A stretch of 64,000 nt of DNA from Paraburkholderia sejongensis (GTDB lineage: Bacteria > Pseudomonadota > Gammaproteobacteria > Burkholderiales > Burkholderiaceae): positions 1-64,000 of the forward strand of contig NZ_JAJITD010000007.1 of assembly GCF_020880815.1 (NCBI RefSeq), written 5' to 3'. A program made the position numbers and the translations under genes. Positions 31,663 through 41,518 of the stretch are shown here, piece by piece; within the stretch, counting starts at the first letter, position 1; each line of letters opens with the position of its first letter. The notes below the pieces were generated by a model. That model made no database searches. It saw nothing but the letters and a program-made list of their open reading frames with translations, and had not been told where the DNA came from.

Positions 31663-32904
31663 ATGGCTGTCAACTTTCCCTCGATCGATCCCGCTCAACT
31701 GCACCCCGTCGCCGGCGTCAAGCTCGGCTGGGCGGAAGCGAACATCCGCAAGCCGAACCGCAAGGACGTGCTGATCATTTCCGTCGACGAAGGCGCGACG
31801 GTCGGCGGCGTGTTCACGCAGAACCGCTTCTGCGCGGCGCCCGTGACCGTTTGCCGCGAAAACCTGCAGCGCGTGCGCGCGGGCGGCAAGCCGATTCGCG
31901 CGCTAGTGGTGAACACCGGCAACGCGAACGCGGGCACCGGCGAGCCGGGCCTCGCGGCGACCCGCGAGACCTGCGCGGAACTCGCGCGTCTGACGGACCT
32001 CGCGCCCGAGCAGGTGTTGCCGTTCTCGACCGGCGTGATCCTCGAACCGCTGCCGGTCGATCGTCTGAAGGCCGGCCTGCCGGCTGCGCTCGCGAACCGC
32101 AAGGAAGCGAACTGGTTCGACGCCGCGCAGGCGATCATGACCACGGATACGCTGCCGAAGGCCGCTTCCCGCCAGGTCACGATCGACGGTCATACGGTCA
32201 CGCTGACCGGCATCAGCAAGGGCGCGGGCATGATCAAGCCGAACATGGCGACCATGCTCGGCTTCCTCGCGTTCGACGCGAACGTCGCCCAGCCGGTGCT
32301 CGACGAACTGGTCAAGCACGTCGCGGACCGCTCGTTCAACTGCATCACGATCGACGGCGATACGTCGACCAACGATTCGTTCATCCTGATCGCATCGGGC
32401 AAATCGAGCCTGCCGGCGATCACGTCCACCGCTTCGCCCGCTTATGCAGCGCTGCGCGACGCGGTGACCGAAGTCGCCCAGACCCTCGCGCAACTGATCG
32501 TGCGCGACGGCGAAGGCGCGACCAAATTCATGACCGTGCAGGTCGAGGGCGGTTCGAGCGCCGGCGAATGCCGCCAGATCGCGTATGCGATCGGCCACTC
32601 GCCGCTCGTCAAGACCGCCTTCTATGCATCGGATCCGAACCTCGGCCGCATTCTGGCGGCGATCGGCTATGCGGGCATCGATGATCTCGACGTCGGCAAG
32701 ATCGATCTGTATCTGGACGACGTGCTGGTCGCCACCGCCGGCGGCCGCAATCCGGCCTACCGCGAGGAGGACGGCCAGCGCGTGATGAAAAAGAGCGAGA
32801 TCGGCATTCGCGTGGTACTCGGCCGCGGCGATGCGCAAGCCACGATCTGGACCTGCGATCTGTCGCACGACTACGTCAGCATCAACGCCGACTATCGCTC
32901 GTAA
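31663..32904 (+). CDS. argJ: Bifunctional glutamate N-acetyltransferase / amino-acid acetyltransferase ArgJ
   Basis: The 413-residue product transfers acetyl from N-acetylornithine to glutamate in the recycling arginine pathway, and may also use acetyl-CoA. The self-cleavage and nucleophile motif [10 protein letters not shown] places the catalytic threonine at residue 197, which should split the chain into alpha and beta parts. Other signs: [13 protein letters not shown] near 48, [10 protein letters not shown] near 125, [10 protein letters not shown] near 230, and the C-terminal [18 protein letters not shown] 31663 is preferred to the upstream frame start at 31561. It is followed after 36 bases by the DUF815 ATPase gene. 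Confidence 0.95.
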   Translation: MAVNFPSIDPAQLHPVAGVKLGWAEANIRKPNRKDVLIISVDEGATVGGVFTQNRFCAAPVTVCRENLQRVRAGGKPIRALVVNTGNANAGTGEPGLAATRETCAELARLTDLAPEQVLPFSTGVILEPLPVDRLKAGLPAALANRKEANWFDAAQAIMTTDTLPKAASRQVTIDGHTVTLTGISKGAGMIKPNMATMLGFLAFDANVAQPVLDELVKHVADRSFNCITIDGDTSTNDSFILIASGKSSLPAITSTASPAYAALRDAVTEVAQTLAQLIVRDGEGATKFMTVQVEGGSSAGECRQIAYAIGHSPLVKTAFYASDPNLGRILAAIGYAGIDDLDVGKIDLYLDDVLVATAGGRNPAYREEDGQRVMKKSEIGIRVVLGRGDAQATIWTCDLSHDYVSINADYRS

Positions 32905-32940
32905 CAGGTTCAATGCGCGGCTACGGGCCGCCTACTCAAC

Positions 32941-33810
32941 ATGGACAAACTCGAACAGTTTCTGACCCGGGCCGAAGCCGTGCTCGGCCGCCTGGAAGCG
33001 ATGCTTCCGCCCGCCGCGCCGGAGATCGACTGGTCTGCCGCGATTGCGTTCCGCTGGCGCAAGCGCCAGGGGCGCGGCTATCTGCAACCGGTGCCGGCGA
33101 TTTCGTCGATCACGCTCGACGACCTGCAGAATATCGATCGCCAGAAAGGGCTGATCGAACAGAACACCCGCCAGTTCGTGCGCGAGCAGCCGGCCAACAA
33201 CGTGCTGCTGACGGGCGCGCGCGGTACCGGCAAGTCGTCGTTGATCAAGGCGTGCCTGAACGCGTTCGCGCGGGACGGGCTGCGTCTGATCGAAGTGGAC
33301 AAGGACGATCTGCACGATCTCGGCGACATCGTCGACCTGATCGCGCAGCGGCCGGAGCGCTTCATCGTGTTCTGCGACGACCTGTCGTTCGAAGACGGCG
33401 AGTCGGGCTACAAGGCGCTGAAGGTCGCGCTCGACGGCTCGGTCGCCGCGCAGTCTGACAATGTGCTGATCTACGCCACGTCGAATCGCCGCCATCTGCT
33501 GCCGGAGTACATGAGCGACAACGAGACGTACAAGCACACGTCGGACGGTGAGATTCACCCGGGCGAACTGGTCGAGGAAAAGATCTCGCTTTCTGAGCGT
33601 TTCGGGCTGTGGGTCAGCTTCTACCCGTTCAAGCAGGACGACTATCTGACCATCATCGCGCACTGGCTGCGCCATTTCGGCTGCGACGACGCCGAAATCG
33701 AGGCGGCGCGCGGCGACGCGCTGGTGTGGGCGCTCGAACGCGGATCGCGCTCGGGGCGGGTCGCGTGGCAGTTCGCGCGCGACTGGTCCGGCCGCAAGAC
33801 CTCGGCATGA
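32941..33810 (+). CDS. DUF815-family ATP-binding protein (AAA-like)
   Basis: The 289-residue product contains a Walker A loop GARGTGKS at residues 92-99, an acidic Walker B-like stretch FIVFCDDLSFE near 141, and a sensor 1-like YATSNRRHLLPE near 178. These are marks of the DUF815 group of AAA-type ATPases, whose biological role is not established. No membrane segment or other domain is seen. It overlaps the mutT start by ATGA, so the two are translated together, with argJ just upstream. The function is unknown. The context suggests only co-expression with a nucleotide-cleaning enzyme. Confidence 0.8.
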   Translation: MDKLEQFLTRAEAVLGRLEAMLPPAAPEIDWSAAIAFRWRKRQGRGYLQPVPAISSITLDDLQNIDRQKGLIEQNTRQFVREQPANNVLLTGARGTGKSSLIKACLNAFARDGLRLIEVDKDDLHDLGDIVDLIAQRPERFIVFCDDLSFEDGESGYKALKVALDGSVAAQSDNVLIYATSNRRHLLPEYMSDNETYKHTSDGEIHPGELVEEKISLSERFGLWVSFYPFKQDDYLTIIAHWLRHFGCDDAEIEAARGDALVWALERGSRSGRVAWQFARDWSGRKTSA

Positions 33811-34229
33811 GCGACGCGGGTAAAAACGGCGCGGGCCGTCCGGTCACGGAAGTCGCGGTCGGCGTGCTGGTGCAGCCGGATGGGCGCTATCTACTCGCGC
33901 AGCGTCCGGCCGGCAAGCCGTACGAGGGCTACTGGGAGTTTCCGGGCGGAAAGCTGGAAGCGGGCGAATCGGTCGAGGCCGCGCTCGCGCGCGAGTTGCA
34001 CGAAGAGTTGGGGATCGAGGTCGAGGCTTGTCATCTGTGGCATACGCTCGAACACGATTATCCGCACGCCTATGTGCGGCTCTTTTTCTGCAAGGTGACG
34101 CAGTGGTCGGGCGAGCCGCATGGCAGGGAAGGTCAGGCGTTCGTATGGCAGAGCCTGCCCGCTGACGTGGCGCCGTTGCTGCCGGCGACAATTCCGGTGC
34201 TGGAGTGGCTCGCGGCCGAGAAGAAGTAA
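33807..34229 (+). CDS. mutT: MutT-type NUDIX hydrolase (8-oxo-dGTP diphosphatase)
   Basis: The 140-residue product contains a complete NUDIX box, GGKLEAGESVEAALARELHEELGIE near residues 49-73. The flanking HTLEHDYPHAYVRLFFC and FVWQ segments are typical of MutT, which removes 8-oxo-dGTP from the nucleotide pool. The start ATG 33807 overlaps the upstream ATPase stop. It is the last gene of the argJ unit and is closed by a long terminator at 34249. Confidence 0.85.
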   Translation: MSDAGKNGAGRPVTEVAVGVLVQPDGRYLLAQRPAGKPYEGYWEFPGGKLEAGESVEAALARELHEELGIEVEACHLWHTLEHDYPHAYVRLFFCKVTQWSGEPHGREGQAFVWQSLPADVAPLLPATIPVLEWLAAEKK

Positions 34230-34248
34230 TCCGCAGGCTCAGACAGAA

Positions 34249-34300
34249 CACGCGGTAGTGTGCATTGCTCGGGCAACGTACGCTACCGCGTGATCTTTTT
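34249..34300 (+). terminator. Terminator of the argJ-DUF815-mutT unit
   Basis: Two 20-nt arms (34249-34268 and 34273-34292) pair around a TCGG tetraloop with one mismatch and two wobbles, followed by ATCTTTTT. It lies 20 bases after the mutT stop. The stem is unusually long. Confidence 0.88.
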
Positions 34301-34342
34301 GGGACGCTGGTTTCGCGGAAAGTGGGCGTCAGTGCAACCCGC

Positions 34343-34546
34343 TCAATGCGGGTTGAAATCGCTGCGCGGCGGCTCCTCATCCGAGGAAGCCCCTTCCTGC
34401 TCATTGCCGCCGATCTTGTATTTCGCGGCGGCCCATGCGCCGAGATCGATCTGCTTGCAGCGCTCGGAGCAAAACGGACGGAAGCGGCTTTCGGGAGTCC
34501 AGCGGACATCTTTACCGCAGGTAGGACATTTGACGACGGTAGGCAT
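34343..34546 (-). CDS. yacG: DNA gyrase inhibitor YacG
   Basis: The 67-residue zinc protein has the four cysteines in the YacG spacing: CPTC near residues 7-10 and CSERC near 26-30. The acidic tail follows ([12 protein letters not shown]). E. coli YacG binds GyrB and blocks DNA binding. The neighbours zapD and coaE lie upstream on the same strand in the usual coaE-zapD-yacG order, which strongly supports the call. Confidence 0.93.
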   Translation of the reverse strand: MPTVVKCPTCGKDVRWTPESRFRPFCSERCKQIDLGAWAAAKYKIGGNEQEGASSDEEPPRSDFNPH

Positions 34547-34659
34547 ACGGTCGGACGGTCAATCGCAAACGGAACAAGTAACGAATATAGGGCTATTTCG
34601 CGCGGCTTCAAAGGCGCGTTGCCCGCAAGCCGCGGCGGGCTTGCGAAGCCGGCGGCGCT

Positions 34660-35460
<801 letters not shown>

Positions 35461-35595
35461 CTAATGCCGTGGGACTACCCAAGCAATCACGCACTTTTTC
35501 GGCGCGCTTTCGCAACTTTTTTCGTCAGTTCACGGTGTTCTGCGCGGTTCGGCTCGGCTTGGGGCGCAAAGTTCAATGCGCGCGCCGGCTGCGCT

Positions 35596-36198
35596 TTATC
35601 CCTGCGCGAGCGACAGATAGAGCTCGTGCATCGCGGCCACCTGCGCCTCGAGTTCTTCGAACGGCATGTTTTCGTTGAAGATCACTTCGGTGGCCGCGGC
35701 GAGGCGCGCTTCGCGCGTGGCCTGACGCGCGATGATCGCGAGCACCTCGTCGCGGCTGAAACCGTTGCGGTTTATCACGCGTGCGATCTGCGTCTCGACC
35801 GTGCAATCGACGATCAGCACGCGATTCACACGGTCCTTCCACGTACCCGACTCGACCAGCAACGGCACCACGACGATCACGTAAGGCCCTTGCGCTTCGC
35901 GCTGCTCGCGTTCGGTTTCCGCGCGAATCAGCGGGTGGGTGATCGCTTCGAGACGCTTGAGCGCGGTCTCGTCGCTAAATACCAGCGAGCGCATCCGTGC
36001 GCGATCGAGCGAGCCGTCGGCGGCGACGAACTCCTCGCCGAACTCGGCGGCGATATGCGGCATCGCGATTCCCTGCGGCGCGGTAATCCGATGCGCGATC
36101 ACGTCGGTATCGACGAGCGTCACGCCGCGGATCGCGAACAGATTGGCAACGGTCGATTTGCCGCTGCCGATACCTCCGGTTAGTCCCACCACGAACAT
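35596..36198 (-). CDS. coaE: Dephospho-CoA kinase CoaE
   Basis: The 200-residue kinase phosphorylates the ribose 3'-OH of dephospho-CoA, the last step of CoA synthesis. The P-loop GGIGSGKST is at residues 8-16. [10 protein letters not shown] near 30 and PLLVESG near 110 are family motifs for substrate and lid. The start is 4 bases after the pilD stop, so the two are probably co-transcribed in the pilB-pilC-pilD-coaE order. Confidence 0.95.
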   Translation of the reverse strand: MFVVGLTGGIGSGKSTVANLFAIRGVTLVDTDVIAHRITAPQGIAMPHIAAEFGEEFVAADGSLDRARMRSLVFSDETALKRLEAITHPLIRAETEREQREAQGPYVIVVVPLLVESGTWKDRVNRVLIVDCTVETQIARVINRNGFSRDEVLAIIARQATREARLAAATEVIFNENMPFEELEAQVAAMHELYLSLAQG

Positions 36199-36201
36199 GT
36201 T

Positions 36202-37152
36202 TCAGCCTCCCAAGGCAAGGTAGAGCGGGGTGCCCACGAACAGCGTCAGCGCACCGCCGGCCGCGAGAAACGGCCCGAAGGGCAGCGGCTCCTCGAAGCG
36301 CATGCGGCCGCGCCACGTGGCCGCGAGCCCGACCACGGCGCCGGCTACCGCGGCGATCAGCACGATTTGCGGCAGCGCGGCCCAGCCGAGCCATGCACCG
36401 AGCGCGGCCAGCAGCTTGAAGTCGCCGTAGCCCATCCCTTCGACGCCGCGCACCAGCAGGAACAGCCAGTGCACGGCCCACAGCGCGAGATAGCCGACGA
36501 TCGCGCCGAGCACCGCATCGTGCAGATTCGTGAACATGCCGTTGAAATTGACGATCAGGCCGGCCCACAGCAGCGGCAGCGTCAGCGAATCGGGCAGCAG
36601 GTGCGTGTCGATATCGATTGCGCTCATGGTCAGCAGCATTGCGCCGAGACCGAATGCGGCGAGCGCCATCGAAGTGGGGCCGAACACGACGAGCGCGGCG
36701 GTCGCGAAGGCGGCGCTGGCGAGTTCGAGCAGCGGATAGCGCAGGCTCACGTGGGTTCCGCACGCGGAGCAGCGGCCGCGCAACAGCAGGTAGCTCAGTA
36801 TCGGCAGGTTTTCCCACGGGCGCAGCACGTGGCCGCAATGCGGGCAGGCGCTGCGCGGCACCCACAAGTTGTAGCGCGCGGGCAGTCCGTCGGCGGAAGG
36901 TGCCGCGTCGGCGGCATCGGTGGCTTCGCTGATTTCCGCGCGCCACGCACGTTCCAGCATGATCGGCAGCCGATGCACCACCACGTTCAGGAAGCTGCCT
37001 ATCACGAGGCCGAACACGATCGCGAACGCGATCTGCACACCGGCGGGCAGGCTGGCGAACGCGAGGCCGATCTCGCTTGTGAAGCGTGCCGGCAATAAGC
37101 CCGAGAACAGGCTGGAAGAGGTTTCTGACACGAGCGGAACAGGAGCTTGCAT
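36202..37152 (-). CDS. pilD: Prepilin peptidase / N-methyltransferase PilD
   Basis: The 316-residue inner-membrane aspartic protease cuts type IV prepilin and type II pseudopilin leaders and methylates the new N terminus. Zinc cysteines are CPHC near 104 and CSAC near 128. The catalytic aspartates sit in AIDIDTHLLPD near 181 and GYGDFKL near 244. About eight membrane segments can be read. The true start is uncertain, because the ATG at 37152 lacks a clear ribosome binding site and the first 35 residues are not conserved. It follows pilC with a 27-base gap. Confidence 0.93.
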   Translation of the reverse strand: MQAPVPLVSETSSSLFSGLLPARFTSEIGLAFASLPAGVQIAFAIVFGLVIGSFLNVVVHRLPIMLERAWRAEISEATDAADAAPSADGLPARYNLWVPRSACPHCGHVLRPWENLPILSYLLLRGRCSACGTHVSLRYPLLELASAAFATAALVVFGPTSMALAAFGLGAMLLTMSAIDIDTHLLPDSLTLPLLWAGLIVNFNGMFTNLHDAVLGAIVGYLALWAVHWLFLLVRGVEGMGYGDFKLLAALGAWLGWAALPQIVLIAAVAGAVVGLAATWRGRMRFEEPLPFGPFLAAGGALTLFVGTPLYLALGG

Positions 37153-37179
37153 GGTAAGGGGATTGGGTTCGGCTGGATG

Positions 37180-38436
37180 CTACACCACGTTGCCGAGTTG
37201 AATAATGGGCAGATACATCGCGATCACGAGGCCGCCGACCAACGTACCGAGCACGCTGATCACCAGCGGTTCGCACAAGCTCGACAGCGTGCCGATCTTT
37301 TCGTCCACCTGACGATCGGCGAGCGACGCGACGTCGAGCAACATGCTGTCGAGCGCGCCCGATTCCTCGGCGACCGCGACCGGCTGCACGACCTCGGCGG
37401 GAAAGCACTGCGCGGCCCGCATCGCCGCGGCGAGCCGTTCGCCGTGCCGTAGCCGGGCGGCAATGCCGGCTGTCGCGCTATCGAACGACGCGTTGCCGGT
37501 TGCGTGAGTGAGCGAGTCGAACGCGTCGGCGAGCGGAGTGCCGGCCGCGAGCAGCGTGCCGAGCGCGCGGCTCCAGCGCGCCGCGCAGAGCGTGCGCAGA
37601 AGCGGACCGGCCACCGGCAGGCTCAGAGACGCGCGCGCGAAACGGATGCGCGCGTTGGTCGAGCGCCGCAGGATGCATGCGAGCAGGGAGCCCGCCGCGC
37701 CCATCAGCACGAGCAAGGGCACGCTCCAGCGCGCCGCGCCGGCCGATAACGCGAGCACGAACTGCGTCGGCGCGGGTAACGTCGCGCCGAAGCTGTCGAA
37801 GATCTGTTTGAAGGTGGGCACGACCCACACCAGCAACGCCGCTGTAATCGCGACGGCGAGCAGCAGGATTGCGACCGGATAGGTCAGCGCGGCGCGCACT
37901 TTCGCGCGCTGGGCGGCCGCGCGTTCGCGGTCGTCGGCCAGACGGGCGAGCACGGTGGCCAGCGCGCCCGCCGCTTCGCCGACCTCGACCAGCTGGCAGT
38001 ACAGCGTGTTGAATTGCGCCGGATGCCGTTGCAGGGCCGCGGAAAATCGCAGGCCGGCGGTGATGTCGCGGGCGAGGGCGCCGACGATGCGCGGCATTCC
38101 TTGCCGCCGGCCCGCTGACGAGGTCGACGCTGGCGCTTGGGCGAGCAGTTCGAGCGAGGGCGCGAGCGGCAGACCCGCGCGCAGCAGACTCGCGAGTTGT
38201 CGCGTGAAGCGCGTGACCTCGGCCGCGCGCGCTTGCGGGCGCGGGGCCGGACCTTGCGTCGAAAGATCGACGATGAAGAGGTCGTCACGTTTGAGCATGT
38301 CGCGGGCGACGCTCGCGTCCGGCGCGATCAGCGTGCCGCGTTGACGCGTGCCGTCGGCGCTGACGCCGCGCCAGCGAAAGCGCAACTCGGTCGCAACGGG
38401 CGGCATGACGGGCGGCGCGAGGGAGGCGGTGCTCAT
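37180..38436 (-). CDS. pilC: Type IV pilus/type II secretion inner-membrane protein PilC (GspF family)
   Basis: The 418-residue platform protein carries two T2SF domains (about residues 75-195 and 275-400), each ending in membrane helices such as LTYPVAILLLAVAITAALLV and LVISVLGTLVGGLVIAMYLP. FTRQLASLLRAGLPLAPSLELLA near 78 is the family signature. I chose ATG 38436, which overlaps the pilB stop in an ATGA. The longer open frame upstream is a shadow of pilB. With pilB and pilD it makes a minimal pilus-assembly unit. Confidence 0.93.
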   Translation of the reverse strand: MSTASLAPPVMPPVATELRFRWRGVSADGTRQRGTLIAPDASVARDMLKRDDLFIVDLSTQGPAPRPQARAAEVTRFTRQLASLLRAGLPLAPSLELLAQAPASTSSAGRRQGMPRIVGALARDITAGLRFSAALQRHPAQFNTLYCQLVEVGEAAGALATVLARLADDRERAAAQRAKVRAALTYPVAILLLAVAITAALLVWVVPTFKQIFDSFGATLPAPTQFVLALSAGAARWSVPLLVLMGAAGSLLACILRRSTNARIRFARASLSLPVAGPLLRTLCAARWSRALGTLLAAGTPLADAFDSLTHATGNASFDSATAGIAARLRHGERLAAAMRAAQCFPAEVVQPVAVAEESGALDSMLLDVASLADRQVDEKIGTLSSLCEPLVISVLGTLVGGLVIAMYLPIIQLGNVV

Positions 38437-39689
38437 GCGACCTCCGTGGCGGCGAGCGCCTCGGCGAGACTGGTGGTGCCGTCGCGCACGCGCGCCAGCG
38501 CGGCGTCGCGCAACGTCGCGACCTGTTCTGACTGAGCGAGGCGAGCCAACTCGTGCACGCCCGCGCCGGCGACGATCAACTCGCGCATCGCCTCCGACAC
38601 TGGCATTACCTGATGGATACCGACGCGCCCGCGATAGCCGATGCCGTGACACGCGGCGCAGCCGGTCGCCGCATACGGCTGCCAGCCGTCGAGCTGCGCT
38701 TCGGCAAAGCCCGCGGCCCGCAGCGCCGCCGCCGAATGCGGCGCGGGCGCGCGGCACGCGACGCACAGCCGCCGCACCAGCCGTTGCGCGGTCACCATGC
38801 GCAGCGCGGCCGCGAGGTTGTACGGCTCGACGCCGATGTCGATCAGCCGCGCGATCGCCGCCGGGGCGTCGTTGGTATGCAGCGTGGACAGCACGAGGTG
38901 GCCGGTTTGCGCGGCTTTCACCGCGACGTCGGCGGTTTCGCTGTCGCGGATTTCGCCGACCATGATTACGTCCGGGTCCTGGCGCAGAAAAGCACGCAAC
39001 GCGACCGCGAACGTGAGTCCCGCCTTCTCGCGCACGCCGACCTGATTGATGCCGGCCAGCTGAATCTCCGCCGGATCCTCGACCGAGCACAGATTGCGCG
39101 CTTCGTCGTTCAGCAGATTCAGAAAGCAGTACAGCGACAGCGTCTTGCCGCTGCCGGTCGGTCCGGTGACCAGCATCAGTCCGTGCGGCGCGCGGATCGC
39201 GGCATCGACGGCGTCGCGCTGTTGCGGGTCGAGTCCGAGCGAGTCCAGTGAAAGATCGCTGGGCAACGCGTCGAGCCGCCGCAGTACGAGCTTCTCGCCG
39301 AACAGCGTCGGCAGCGAATTGACGCGGTAGTCTTCGAGCCGCCCCGGCGACGTCGCGATCCGCAGCCGCCCATCCTGCGGCACGCGCCGCTCGGCGATGT
39401 CCAGCCGGGCGAGCACCTTTACCCGGGTGACGAACGCGTCGCGAAGATGTGCGGGCGGCCGCGGGAGTTCGTGCAGCACGCCGTCGATACGCAGACGCAT
39501 CCGCCAACCGTGCTCCGCCGGTTCGATGTGGAGGTCCGACGCGTTACGCCGCGTTGCTTCCTGCAGCGTGTCGGTTAGCAGACGTACCGCGGGTGCCGTA
39601 TCGACTTCGCTCGGATTGGCCGCATTGTGCTCGCCGCTGAACGCGACGGGACGCGGTGACGCCGTGGTGGAAGGAAAAGACGTTTGCAT
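38433..39689 (-). CDS. pilB: Type IV pilus/type II secretion assembly ATPase PilB (GspE family), short form
   Basis: The 418-residue hexameric motor has Walker A GPTGSGKTLSLY near 175, the Asp box and Walker B DPDVIMVGEIRD near 236, the His box HLVLSTLHTNDA near 262, and a tetracysteine-type zinc site (CVAC near 310 and CAAC near 346). Compared with PilB (about 570 residues) it lacks the N-terminal N1 domain and begins almost directly at the N2/C-terminal ATPase core, more like GspE-type or transformation ATPases. It is the first gene of the pilBCD-coaE group. Confidence 0.92.
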   Translation of the reverse strand: MQTSFPSTTASPRPVAFSGEHNAANPSEVDTAPAVRLLTDTLQEATRRNASDLHIEPAEHGWRMRLRIDGVLHELPRPPAHLRDAFVTRVKVLARLDIAERRVPQDGRLRIATSPGRLEDYRVNSLPTLFGEKLVLRRLDALPSDLSLDSLGLDPQQRDAVDAAIRAPHGLMLVTGPTGSGKTLSLYCFLNLLNDEARNLCSVEDPAEIQLAGINQVGVREKAGLTFAVALRAFLRQDPDVIMVGEIRDSETADVAVKAAQTGHLVLSTLHTNDAPAAIARLIDIGVEPYNLAAALRMVTAQRLVRRLCVACRAPAPHSAAALRAAGFAEAQLDGWQPYAATGCAACHGIGYRGRVGIHQVMPVSEAMRELIVAGAGVHELARLAQSEQVATLRDAALARVRDGTTSLAEALAATEVA

Positions 39690-39844
39690 GAGAGACCGGT
39701 GATGAGCCGCCTGTGAATCGGGACGGCTTCATCTTCCGGCGATCGGCGGCTGAGCGCCATTCGGCCGTTCGGCTAATGGCGCACAGGGCCGGCTTGTGTG
39801 AAGCTGGGTACTGGGCCAAGCGGCAGCGCCCGCAGCCACGCGGT

Positions 39845-41143
39845 TCAGCCCGCGCGGACTTTATTACCCTTGCCGCGCGACGCCGGTCGGAACAGCTTGA
39901 CGGTGCGGATCGCCTGATCGTCGCTGCGCATCACTTCGAGTTTGACGTCGCCGATTTGCACGCAGACGTCGCCGTCGGGGATGTCTTCGAGGATTTCGAG
40001 AATCAGGCCGTTGAGCGTTTTCGGGCCGTCGGTCGGCAGCGCCAGTTGCAGCCAACGGTTCAACTCGCGCAGCGGCATGCTGCCCGCGACGATGCATTCG
40101 CCCGCTTCGTTCCAGCCGCCGCGCGAACTCGCGCTGCGCGGAATCGACGTGGTGAATTCGCCGATCAGCTCCTCGATGATGTCCTCCGGCGTGACGAGGC
40201 CTTGCAGTTCGCCGTATTCGTCGACGACGAGCGCGATGCGGTGGCGGCTCTCCTGGAAGTACTGCAGTTGCTGGAACACCGGCGTGCCGCTCGGCACGAA
40301 GTACGGCTCCGCGAGCAGCTCGCGTAGCGTATCGCGCTCGAGCTCCTGGTTGTGCAGCCCGGCGAGCGTCTTGCGCACATGGAGCACGCCGAGCACGCGG
40401 TCGATGTCGCCCTGATAGACGATCAGTTTGTTGTGATAGCAGGTTTCGAGTTGATGCAGGATCTGTTCGAACGGCGCGTCGAAGTCCAGCGCCTCGATGC
40501 GGCGGCGCGGGATCATCACGTCGTCGACGGTGATGTTTTCGAGGTCGAACAGGTTCAGCAGGATGCTGCGGTGTTTGGTCGGCATGAAGCTGCCGGATTC
40601 GAGCACGATGGTGCGCAGTTCTTCGGTGGAGAGCCGCTGTTCGCGCGCGCCCTTCGTATTGATGTGCAGCACACGCAGGATGCCGGTGGCGAATAGATTG
40701 ACGAACCAGATCAGCGGCCTGCCGACGCGCATCATCGGTCCGATCAACAGGCTCGCGGGCAGCGCGATTTTTTCCGGGAACGTCGCGCCGACGATCTTCG
40801 GCGTGATTTCCGCGAACACGATGATCAGGAACGCGACGATGCCGGTCGCGATCGACAGCACGAGGTTATTGCGGCCGAACGTATGCAGCGCAATCGACGT
40901 GGTGAGTACCGGGATGATCGTGTTGAAGAGGTTGTTGCCGATCAGGATGACGCTCAGCAGTTGATCGGTGCGCGCGAGCAGCCCTTGAGTGGTTTTCGCG
41001 CCAAGCGCGTTTTTACTGGCGAGATGTTTCAGTCGATGGCGGTTGAGCGCCATCATCGCTGTCTCGGAAATGGAAAAGAAGGCGGAGCAGATGAGCAGCA
41101 GAAAGACGGCGCCGATCTGCGCCCATAAGGGAAGTTGTTCCAC
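39845..41143 (-). CDS. CNNM/CorC-HlyC family transporter-associated protein
   Basis: The 432-residue membrane protein has a DUF21/CNNM domain with about four transmembrane helices (residues 5-160), a pair of CBS domains (MIPRRRIEALD near 208 through LVTPEDIIEEL near 335), and a C-terminal CorC_HlyC domain that ends in KLFRPASRGKG. The family is linked to magnesium/cobalt efflux or resistance. The old name hemolysin-related is historical. It is a single-gene unit between the pil genes and tRNA-Pro. Confidence 0.9.
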   Translation of the reverse strand: MEQLPLWAQIGAVFLLLICSAFFSISETAMMALNRHRLKHLASKNALGAKTTQGLLARTDQLLSVILIGNNLFNTIIPVLTTSIALHTFGRNNLVLSIATGIVAFLIIVFAEITPKIVGATFPEKIALPASLLIGPMMRVGRPLIWFVNLFATGILRVLHINTKGAREQRLSTEELRTIVLESGSFMPTKHRSILLNLFDLENITVDDVMIPRRRIEALDFDAPFEQILHQLETCYHNKLIVYQGDIDRVLGVLHVRKTLAGLHNQELERDTLRELLAEPYFVPSGTPVFQQLQYFQESRHRIALVVDEYGELQGLVTPEDIIEELIGEFTTSIPRSASSRGGWNEAGECIVAGSMPLRELNRWLQLALPTDGPKTLNGLILEILEDIPDGDVCVQIGDVKLEVMRSDDQAIRTVKLFRPASRGKGNKVRAG

Positions 41144-41325
41144 GCGTCGTGAAAAATGAGGGAAAGGATGGAGAGAATATAGCAGAGGGACTTGCGCGTA
41201 CCGCCGTGGCGGCGGACTGGCGGCCCGGCTAGCTTGGGCCGGCAGCAGCCTTGCGGTCGACCGTCACGAAGGAGATTGCATTGCGGCGCCGGGAGAAGCG
41301 CACGGAAAAATTGCCGCGCAAAAAC

Positions 41326-41358
41326 AAAAAACCGCCGAGCATCGCTGCGGCGGTTTTT
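41326..41358 (-). terminator. Terminator after tRNA-Pro (works in both directions)
   Basis: AAAAACCGCCG (41327-41337) pairs with CGGCGGTTTTT (41348-41358) around a 10-nt loop. On the minus strand it follows the tRNA by 25 bases and runs into a T-rich stretch. Confidence 0.88.
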
Positions 41359-41383
41359 GAACCCTGATCTAACAAGGAGAATC

Positions 41384-41460
41384 TGGTCGGGGTGAGAGGA
41401 TTCGAACCTCCGGCCTCTACGTCCCGAACGTAGCGCTCTACCAGGCTAAGCTACACCCCG
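41384..41460 (-). tRNA. tRNA-Pro (anticodon CGG), CCA encoded
   Basis: On the minus strand the 77-base cloverleaf has acceptor stem CGGGGTG/CACCCCG, D arm TAGCTTAGCCTGGTAGAGC, anticodon arm CTACG-TTCGGGA-CGTAG with anticodon CGG, T arm with GGTTCGAATCC, discriminator A and encoded CCA. It lies between ispB and the CNNM gene, on the same strand as both. Confidence 0.97.
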
Positions 41461-41500
41461 ATTTGGTACTGCTGACTCGATTCAGACTAATCCGGCGTTT

Positions 41501-41518
41501 CAGTCTTGTTCAAGACTG
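41501..41518. other. Palindrome over the ispB stop codon
   Basis: CAGTCTTG-TT-CAAGACTG is an 18-bp perfect inverted repeat that overlaps the ispB stop, 41 bases before tRNA-Pro. There is no T run after it on either strand, so it may be an RNA-processing or decay hairpin between the ispB message and the tRNA, not a terminator. Confidence 0.5.
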
